From positions 84,856,207 through 84,920,206 of the forward strand of contig NC_050098.1 in NCBI RefSeq assembly GCF_902167145.1: a stretch of DNA of 64,000 bases. Reading direction: 5' to 3'. The translations under genes and the position numbers were made by a program. Below, one piece after another: positions 56,306-64,000 of the stretch (positions are counted from its first letter, which is position 1; each line of letters starts with the position of its first letter). The notes below the pieces were generated by a model. The model searched no databases. It saw only the letters and a list, made by a program, of their open reading frames with translations, and had not been told where the DNA came from. Origin of the DNA: Zea mays (lineage: Eukaryota > Streptophyta > Magnoliopsida > Poales > Poaceae).

Positions 56306-59300
56306 AAAACTTCTAGTGTTCCACTGATTTCCTTTTAATGTCTTAGTGAAAGTTTTATTAAGATTCCTAGCTGAATTAATTGGGGTGAGTTTCATTTATT
56401 CCTTCTAATTTATCTCTTCTTTTTCTTTTTCTTTTATGCCTTTAAGGTGGGTTTAAACTACAAGATAGTTTTAAAATTTTCTAAAACTTCTGTAAAAATT
56501 ACAGTGGCTTCTCACTGGTGTATAATTCTCTGTCTCAAAAATTGGGGCTTAAAAAGTGAGGGGTTCTTTCTGTACAAAATTATCAAGTGTTAGGGCAAAG
56601 GGGGTGTTTTGAACTACAACTTTCTTTTAACAGTGGGTTATTCTCTAAGACTTATTTTTGCTGGCATTTAGATGTTATAACATGACTTTGTACAAATTCT
56701 CAGCCACTAATACTTATTAGTTATTTTACTATGATTTTCTAAATTTTCTAGCCAAAGGGCTCTTTTCTGCTACCACTATGCTTGAAAAATATCAAACAAC
56801 AAATTTCTAATTTTTCCTATCTTCTTCTTTTCGCAAGAGCAATCATTCTAGAGTTTGGTGACTTTTTGCTTAAGGGAAGGGTGGTAAGAATTTCTTGAAT
56901 TAAATGGACTTTTTCATGAAGTAGGGGCAATGGTTATTATTTTGTAGTTTTGAATAAGTTTTGCATTTTTCTCTGGTGGCCTACTTCATCAATAATCTGG
57001 TGAAAATTTATTTGCCCACTGTTGCACACTATTTGGCTTGCTCATGATTTAATTGGAATATGGCTCAATACCAAGTTCTATTTGTTCAACCCACATAAAA
57101 TGATGGGCTGGGGTGTTTATCATTTTTGTAGTGGTGTCCTAGTAGTTAGAAGTCTACTGAATTTTTCTTACCAATTTTGAAATTGTTCTTATATTTTTAA
57201 TAATGGTCTTTCTAGTTTTATTAGTGCCTAATAAAACATTTCACCTTGAATTTGTTCTGGACTACGGTTCCTTTTATTTTTCCTAGGTTCTTCATTATTT
57301 ATTTGGACTAGGAAAAATATTTGCATCCACTGTTCATTATTTTCTAGTTCCTTTCTCATTTTCCTAAGTTTTGAGCAATTATGGCTTTTAATAGATAACC
57401 CTGTTTAAATTTTCAATACTCGGGTGCTTAATATTTTTAAACAGTGTCTAAGTTGGGTTCGGACTTCTACAAATTTTCTTAAGTCCAGCACAGAATCATA
57501 ACTATTTTTCTTTATTTTAATAAGGTTTGGGCAGTTTCCTTATTTAATTCCAAACTCTAAAATTTAAAACAGAAAGAATAAGGTTCAGTATTTTTAATTG
57601 ATAGTTCATAACATTTTGAATCTAGTAAAATTGGTTTGACTAAATTTGGTTGAATATTTCTCAAGATACAAATTTCCTAAGTTCTCTGCTTAATTAAAAA
57701 GAATAAACAGAAATGATTTAAAGGAAAATGGTTTTGCATCTGGGTCCCTGGCGAAAGGTTCTAAGTGTATTACAAAGAGGACCTCGGTTTACTATTCATC
57801 TGAGTCTATGACTCTGCAGAAAACCCCCTAGGGTTTTGCTAAATCGAACCCGCGATCCTTCCCGTAATGGAACAGTGACCGCGGCGGAAGAAAAGGGCGA
57901 AGGGGCTTACCGGCTGCGAGGTTGCTCCAGTGAAGGGTCGGGCGAGGTCCGGGGGTCTCTGGAATCACGTCGAGGTGCGGATCGTCGGCGGTGGTGGTTG
58001 GAGTAGGTCTGTCCACGCGCAGGCGGGCGAGCTCGTCGGCGGCGAGGAATCCGGCCTGCTCATGGCGCGATAGTCCAATTGAACGGGTCAGAGAGCTTCA
58101 CTGGATGCTAGGGAATACGTGGGTGCGAGGAATTGAAAAATGGCTTACTAGTTAGCTCGGTTCACACGCGGCGGTGGGTGACCGAAGTCCTGCGAGGGCG
58201 ATCCTGGGTCTCCGGTGAGGCTTTGTCGGGTCCGAGGACTTGGAAAGCTTCACCGGCTTCTAGCGAAGCTAACCGAGCAACTGGCGTAGCCCGGGGGTGG
58301 CTGGAGTGAGCTAGCCGCGGTGGGCGAGGCTCGGGTGGCTTGGCGGGCGGTGGTGCGGCATGCTCGAGGCAAAGTCCTGTGAACTTTGGCTCGGGCAGGA
58401 CTGAGAGCACGCGGGGAGGTACGGCCGAGGCCTTGGGCTTTTTTATAGGTACGACACAGTGCACGAGCGGTCGTGGACCGGCAAGGGTGCGCGGGCGTGC
58501 ACGGCTGGGCGCGGGTGCGCGAACTGGCGTGAACCGGGCGTGTCAGCCGTTGTCGAACACGTGGAGCCGTTGCTTCTATCTGTGTTCTAACGCCGATTAG
58601 GCGCAAATCTTCGCGAATTTGGGCAAGATTTCTATGAAGGATTTGTTCCCCTGACTGTGCTTTGTCGTTTTTGTGTGGATGTTGCGTGGTTTTAGGCTAG
58701 GGACAGTAAGTTGTAACGTCCCCAAGTTGCCAGTGTCACACAACCGAATCTCGAGAACAAACTGTGCCAAAATCATGTCAAATAGTTTTTGTTTGAGATC
58801 AAACTTTACCAGAGCATGTTCAAGGAAATTTGGCGCCACTTTGATATTTGGACTTTTTGGTTTCAAGTTTTGGAAAACAGGGAACACACCTGATATTGGG
58901 AAAGGGTTCTGAAATTAAGAATTCTGATTTCTGAATTTTCCCATAGAGCCTTAGTTCATGGGCTGATTTGGGGATTTTGGAAAATTCAATTGGCCAAACT
59001 TCCTTACTATGTTTTGTAGGTTATTTAGTGCATTAGAACTTTGTTATTCGGTTCATATCAAAGTTTTGTGTTTTTCCCAAGTCTTTTCTCCAATTCCCTT
59101 TATGTGCTGAAATGGCCCACATAGAATTATTTAGGGTTTGTGAGTTCTTCTTACCTTGAGGTGCATGGCATGATTAATGAGAATTTCTTAAGATGAAAAA
59201 GACTTACTCAAACCTTTGTTCTTAATTTCTTTGATGTTCATTCCTCTATTTGGTTCACATGTGATAATGGTTTTGAGTCAGCTCTAAGAAGAAACCCTAG

Positions 59301-59319
59301 GTGACACTGGGGTGTCACA
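56306..59319 (-). repeat. 3' LTR of element G, 5' portion
   Basis: On the minus strand it begins TGTGACACCCCAGTG at 59319 and is related to D 16985-20020. The TATA box TATAAAA is at 58447-58441 (minus). Compared with D about 160 bp are missing between this piece and the continuation at 46160. No gene is present. Confidence 0.82.
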
Positions 59320-59336
59320 ACCTTCCCCCCTTAAAG
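59320..59336 (-). other. Polypurine tract of element G
   Basis: On the minus strand CTTTAAGGGGGGAAGGT abuts the LTR start, preceded by CTCGGGACGAGATTC. This context is characteristic of Tekay/Del elements. Confidence 0.85.
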
Positions 59337-59574
59337 GAATCTCGTCCCGAGATTCGGGTCGGAGTCCTCCTGGGGTGAAGTGAGGGTTAAGGCTTGCTTG
59401 AAGTGGGTGATTTATTCATTAAGGTTCTTCTTGGCAAACTGCTCTTCGAATGTCATCCTCTTTGCAACTTTAGAAGGAAGTTCTTTTAATTTTAGTCTTA
59501 CAATTAACTCTTTCTATATTAAGATCATTTTTCTTATGTTTTGATTCAAAGGGCAGGGGAGGGGTTGGTCATGA

Positions 59575-60410
59575 TTACGTACCAATTTCCTTAGGTAGAC
59601 AATCGGGGAAGTTAGAACGCAGAAATTCCTCACTCTCCCAAGTAGCCTCTTCTTTTGAGTGATTACTCCATTGGATCTTATACATCTTGATCGATTTAGT
59701 CCGAGTTGATCTTTCTTTGCAGTCCAGAACCTTGGAAGGGTACTCTTGGTACGATAGATCTGGCTCTATCTCCAATTCTGGTTCTGCTATGATCTCAGAT
59801 GGTAATCGAACACACTTCTTCAGTTGGGATACATGAAATACATTGTGGATGGTAGACATATTTGGAGTTAACTTCAATTTGTATGCCACGGGTCCACTTG
59901 CTTCTATGATCTCATAAGGTCCAATGTAACGAGGGGCTAACTTGCCTTTGATCCCAAACCTCTGCACTCCCTTGGTGGGTGATACCTTCAAGTATACAAA
60001 ATCTCCCACCTCGAACTGGAGAGGTTTCCTTCTCTTATCATGGTAACTCTTCTGCCTGGCCTGGGCAGCTTCTAGATTCTTCCTGATTAGTTTGACCTTC
60101 TTTTCGACTTCAGTCACTAAGTCAGGTCTGAAAATTCCTCTTTCTCCAGGCTGAGACCAATTGAGGGGTGTTCGACACCTTCTTCCATATAGGGCTTCAA
60201 AAGGTGCCCTCTTTAGGCTGGATTGATAACTGTTGTTATAAGCAAACTCTGCCAAGGAGAGGTGCTTATCCTAGTTCTTTCCACAATCGATCGCACAAGC
60301 CCTCAGCATACCTTCCAGGATTTGATTTACCCTCTCGGTCTGACCATCAGTCTACGGGTGGTCAGCTGAACTCCTGATTAGCTTGGTTCTCAAAGACTCT
60401 TGTAGTTGTT
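59575..60410 (-). pseudogene. pol: Element G integrase C-terminal half and chromodomain
   Basis: On the minus strand TDGQTERVNQILEGMLRAC holds the catalytic Glu. A TAG near 60353 precedes it, and another lies near 60273 (GKN/DKHLSLAEFAY). An open stretch from 60255 to 59575 follows: LYGRRCRTPLNW, the FEVGDFVYLKVSP module, APRYIGPYEIIEASGPVAYKL, VFHVSQLKKC, and a chromodomain at the end (IKMYKIQWSNHSKEEATWES). In this family the chromodomain directs insertion to heterochromatin. The end at TAG 59575-59577 matches the family's usual length. Confidence 0.9.
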
Positions 60411-61170
60411 CCTAGAATATGGCATCAAATTGGGCTCCACGGTCAGAGACAATGGTCCGGGGCAATCCGTGCAAACACACGATTCGGTCGATGTACAGCT
60501 CGGCATACTTTTGAGCCTTATCAGTGGTGTGTACTGGGAGAAAATGTGCCACTTTCGTCAATCGGTCCACAATAACCCAAATTGAATCATGATGACGAGA
60601 GGTGTTGGGCAGACCCACAATAAAATACATGTTGATGTCATCCCATTTCCACGAAGGTATAGATAGGGGTTGCAAAGCTTCAGCTGATTTCAAGTGGCTT
60701 GCCTTTATCCTCTAACATGTGTCCCATTCTGATACATATTGGGCTATCTCCCTTTTCATTCTGGTCCACCAATACAAGGGTTTCATATCATGGTACATTT
60801 TGGTGCTTCCTGGATGCATGGAGAATTTGGAGAGATGGGCCTCATCCAAGATTTTCTACTTGAGATCCTTATTTTTAGGAACCACCAATCTGCTTTCAAA
60901 CCACAATATACCCTTTTCATCTTGTCCGAGACATTTATATTTCTCTGTCTTCTGACGGAGGTTCTCTTTAATAATTTGCACTCACTTGTCACTGAGTTGG
61001 GCCATGATGATCTGGTCTTGCAAAGTTGCCTCAATGGAAATGTGAGACAATGCACCAGAAGGAATCACTTCAATCTTCATTTTGCTCAACGCATCACATA
61101 GGGTGTTGATGCGAGAATCCATCATAACACAGTTGCATTGCGGTTTCCGACTCAAGGCATCTGCTACCAC
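60411..61170 (-). pseudogene. pol: Element G integrase N-terminal half
   Basis: A zinc region with [19 protein letters not shown] and a Cys near 60720 is followed by the core. WDDINMYFIVGLP (60645-60607) has Tyr (codon 60627-60625) where the first catalytic Asp belongs. The second Asp is present in IVSDRGAQF. Stops near 60411, 60717, 60858 and 60984 interrupt the frame. Strand transfer should be impossible. Confidence 0.87.
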
Positions 61171-61560
61171 ATTGGCTTTCCCTAGGTGATAATGTACCTC
61201 CAGGTCATAGTCCTTGATCAGCTCTAGCCATCTTCTCTACCTCATGTTGAGATCAGCCTAAGTAAAGATGTACTTAAGGCTCTTATGATCTGTGAAGATG
61301 TTGCAGTGGGTTCCCATCAAATAGTGTCTCCACATTTTCAATGCATGGACCACGGCTGCTAACTCCAAGTCATGATTTGGATAATTTTGCTCATGAGGCC
61401 TGAGTGCTCTTGATGTGTAAGCAATGACTCCATTGTCTTGCATCAAGACACAACCCAGTCCAGTGCCAGAGGCATCACAGTACACATCAAATGGCTTGCT
61501 ACTATCGGGTTGCGCTAACACCGACACTGTGGTTAGATGTTGCCTCAATGTATGGAAGGC
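61171..61560 (-). pseudogene. pol: Element G RNase H
   Basis: On the minus strand [38 protein letters not shown] and [13 protein letters not shown] are the gypsy RNase H motifs with the catalytic acids. TAG codons at 61258-61260 and near 61237 break the stretch before RRWLELIKDYDLEVHYH. Confidence 0.88.
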
Positions 61561-62256
61561 ATCTTCGCACTTCTGACCCTAAACAAACTTGGCTTCTTTA
61601 TTCAACAATTCAGTTATGGGCTTCGCAATTTGAGAGAAATCCAGAATGAATCTTCGATAATAACCAGCCAATCCCAGAAAACATCGGATCTGACGGACAG
61701 TCGTTGGCGGCTTCCAGTTCATCACCTCTTGCAGCTTATCAGGATCAACAACTATGCCTGCCTGAGAGATAGTGTGACCAAAGAATTTGATTTCCATTAG
61801 CAAAAAATCACATTTTGATAATTTGGCATAAAGACGGTGCTCTCGCAGACGTTGAAGCACTACATGCAAATGACCGGCATGCTCTTCTTCGTTCTTTGAG
61901 TACTCTAAAATATCATCGATGAAAACCACTACAAACTTGTCCAGTTCAGGCATGAAAACAGAATTCATCAGATACATGAAATATGCTGGTGCATTAGTCA
62001 GCCCAAATGACATTACTAAAAATTCATACAACCCATATCTGGTTGAGAAGGCAGTCTTCGGAATATCACTTGCTCGTATCTTGATCTGATGATAGCCGGA
62101 GCGATGGTCTAACTTGTAAAACACTTTAGCTCCAACCAACTGATCAAAAAGAACATCAATACGAGGCAAAGGATACTTGTTCTTGATAGTCACCGCATTA
62201 AGTGGACGGTAATCTATGCACAACCTCAAGCTTTCATCTTTCTTCTTCACAAACAA
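61561..62256 (-). pseudogene. pol: Element G reverse transcriptase
   Basis: The open stretch of 225 codons includes [33 protein letters not shown], the catalytic box [13 protein letters not shown] (intact FIDD), and [12 protein letters not shown] of the connection. It ends at a TAG (61579-61581) in [11 protein letters not shown]. Its upstream end is put out of frame by the 16-bp duplication at 62242-62273. The polymerase site itself is intact, but the protein is cut off from the rest of pol. Confidence 0.9.
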
Positions 62257-62273
62257 GCTTCTTCACAAACAAG
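62242..62273. repeat. 16-bp tandem duplication in element G pol
   Basis: CTTCTTCACAAACAAG occurs twice in direct succession. Sixteen bases shift the frame by one at the start of RT ([10 protein letters not shown] region), so this single event separates protease from RT. Confidence 0.9.
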
Positions 62274-63050
62274 GCTAGACATCCCCAAGGCGAATTACTT
62301 GGGCGGATAAAACCTTTGTCCAGCAATTCTTGCAATTGCTTCTTCAATTCTACCAACTCAGCGGGTGGCATCCGGTAAGGTCTCTTAGAAATAGGTGCCG
62401 TTCCAGGTTGCAACTCGATGGCGAATTCAATATCTCAGTCTGGTGGCATTCCTGGTAATTCATCCGGGAAAACATCCGCATACTCAAAGACCACTGGGAT
62501 CTTCTTCAGGGGTAACTCCGTCATAGCAAAAGCACATGACCGAGTAGAATCTTGGCTGGGCAGAAGTAAGGTGAAACTTCCACAGATTGGGGAATTCATT
62601 TCAACGATGCGGCTGGCTCCATCAAGCACTACTTGGTGTCGGGTCATCCAATTGGATCCCAGAATAATATCCACATTCTCTAATCCTAGAACAAGGAGGG
62701 TGGTTTAGATAATGTGGCTTCCTAGTTGAATAGGCACACTTTGATTTAATTGGTTGGTTGCAATTTTACCCCCAGGTGTGGCTATAATGAATGACCCTTT
62801 TGTATGATAGAAAGGCAATTGACATTTAGCACTGAACTTTTGGCTAATGAAACTATGAGATGCACCAAAATCAAATAGAATTAATGCAGGTTGATTATAA
62901 ACTGAAAAGATACCAGTCATGATGGGGGCTCCCTCAGGTAACTCCTCTAGAGTAGTGAAGTTGAGCTTCCCTTGCCTGACTTGCACCTTCTGCTTTCTTC
63001 CCTTGTCTTGATTTGGTGCTGGCATCTGCCTCTACTGATTTCTTGGACAA
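62274..63050 (-). pseudogene. pol: Element G protease and protease-RT linker
   Basis: On the minus strand the protease region reads YNQPALILFDFGASHSFIS. The family motif is D-S-G or D-T-G, here D-F-G (near 62876-62868), so the catalytic triad is altered. It continues with CQLPFYHTKGSFII, IILGSNWMTRHQVVLD and [20 protein letters not shown] before RT. Stops lie near 62705, in IPGMPPD/DIEFAIE (62435) and near 63023. Confidence 0.87.
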
Positions 63051-64000
63051 TTCTTGGCATAGTGGCCCAAATTGCCACAAGTGAAGCACTTGTTCCCATT
63101 TCCCTGGCGGAACTGCTGCTGCTGCGGAGGTTGATTGTTCCTTGGAGCGGGAGCTGGAAAACGAGTGGGTGCTGGCTGCTGCTGCTGAGGTGGCCTGATC
63201 ACCCATCTGCGTACCTGCTGCTGAAATCCCCTGCTCTAATTGTGGGAAACAGTCCTGAACCTCTAGGTCTGAGCGGACGGTGCTGCCATTGGTGCCTTCC
63301 TCTTCTTTTCTGCCCAATGAGCTACAATACAATCCTCCTGGGAGATGGCCAGGTTGACCAACTCATTGAAGCTATCAGCCCGGACAGTGTTGAGACGCTC
63401 ATGCAACTTGGTGTTGGGACCCCTACGGAAGCGGTCTCTCTTCTTTTCGTCGGAATCAGCATGATAACCTGCATACTTGCACAGATCCTTGAAGGCTTGA
63501 GCATACTACAATACCGTGCGGGTTCCTTGATTGACTGCCAGGAATTCATTCAGCTTGCGATCAAGAATTCCAGCTGGGATGTGGTGCCCTTTGAAAGTAG
63601 TATTGAATTCCTCTCAAGAAACTTCATGACCAGCAGGTAGCATAGCACGGAAATGGTCCCACCAAGTCCGAGCAGGTCCGCAAAGCTGCTGCGCGGCGAA
63701 TCGAGCCTTGGTGTCATCAGAGCAGTTTCCCGTGAGGAGGGAAAACTTGGACTCCATGACACATAACCACACGTCAGCGTCCAACGGATCCTCTACCTTG
63801 GTGAACAAGGGCGGCTGCATACTCAGGAACTCCTGGTAGGTTGCCACGACCTGAGGCGCTGCGGTTGGCCTCCACCATACTGCTGAGGGTGGGGCTAGCG
63901 CTGCAAGAGCTGTCGTAGAATCTCGTTCTACTGAGCCATCAGCTCCTGCACCGTGGGCGCTGGAGGAGGTGGCAGGGGAACTTGCTCGTTTTGCCCGCGA
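63051..64000 (-). pseudogene. gag: Element G gag (5' end off-window)
   Basis: On the minus strand the capsid domain contains DPLDADVWLCVMESKFSLL and QQLCGPARTWWDHFRAML, typical of gypsy retrotransposon gag. FKDLCKYAGYHADSDEKKRD and FNELVNLAISQEDCIVAHW follow. A Gln/Pro-rich segment leads to the zinc knuckle CFTCGNLGHYAKNC (near 63090-63049). Stops near 63949, 63903, 63614, 63510, 63265, 63238 and 63033 break it; most stand where Gln or Trp is expected. The N-terminus lies beyond the right edge. Confidence 0.87.

Larger units (their letters stand above)
59320..64000 (-). mobile_element. Element G: Tekay/Del chromovirus, interior (5' end off-window)
   Basis: On the minus strand from the right edge: gag, zinc knuckle, protease, RT, RNase H, integrase, chromodomain, polypurine tract and then the 3' LTR (59319 down to 44616, split by F and E). 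The order and the C-terminal chromodomain place it among chromoviruses. Stops, a 16-bp duplication and two lost catalytic residues show it is inactive. Confidence 0.93.

Noticed and set aside
46161..59319. F read as a simple inversion of part of element G's own LTR.
   Set aside because: F differs clearly from G over the same LTR positions (TGTAACACCCTAGG against TGTGACACCCCAG), and G's LTR is otherwise present, so F is a separate, related LTR.
1..64000. tRNA, rRNA or other structured RNA genes.
   Set aside because: I saw no cloverleaf with A and B boxes or ribosomal sequence. The tRNA-like matches are primer binding sites only.

Overview
The window is eukaryotic plant DNA, very probably intergenic heterochromatin of a large-genome grass (Zea-like or another Andropogoneae species). 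I see no host gene. Essentially all 64 kb can be assigned to nine LTR retrotransposons or fragments, nested up to four deep. The grass assignment rests on the Sirevirus-type copia elements with CACCGGAC-type palindromes in their LTRs, on Tat-type and Tekay/Del-type gypsy elements, and on nesting of the kind typical of maize-like genomes. Family names are recognition, not database hits.

Layout. Element A (1-8842, +) is a nearly whole Sirevirus/copia element. It sits inside the integrase gene of element B, a minus-strand Sirevirus seen as 8843-13496 and 40218-40439. Element C (13497-40212, +, 633-bp LTRs, target duplication GCTGG) sits inside the 5' LTR of B. C is a Tat-lineage gypsy element with gag, protease, RT, two RNase H domains and integrase, followed by a long 3' region carrying genes on the opposite strand. 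C is interrupted twice: by D (16985-21644), a 3'-truncated Tekay-type LTR lying between protease and RT, and by J (28334-36508, -, target duplication CGGCG), a gag-only Tat-like element lying in C's antisense gene. Right of B, element I (40440-44615, +) is a Tekay-type element broken in gag by element G (44616-64000+, -), a chromodomain-bearing Tekay/Del element that runs off the window. The 3' LTR of G contains F (46161 to about 56305, +), a truncated related LTR. F holds E (47467-55852, -), a very young non-coding element with 3.6-kb LTRs (target duplication CCATA).

Relative ages. By-eye LTR differences are about 4% for C, 2.8% for A, 1.5% for J and 0.14% for E, in agreement with the nesting order where it can be tested (J is younger than C). 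The autonomous elements are dead. Their reading frames carry many stop codons, mostly of the kind CAG to TAG expected from decay of methylated CHG sites. A has lost an RT catalytic aspartate, and G has lost its protease motif and an integrase aspartate.

Most interesting content. Two different Tat-type elements, C and J, each carry, antisense to gag-pol, a spliced gene of about 960-990 codons. In both, the N-terminal part resembles the 'putative gypsy type transposon' domain and the C-terminal part is coiled coil. J's copy has a TATA box of its own. C carries a second antisense ORF (acidic, Ser/Gly-rich) with its own TATA box. In C the reading frame is open across the site where J inserted, so the gene was open when J arrived.
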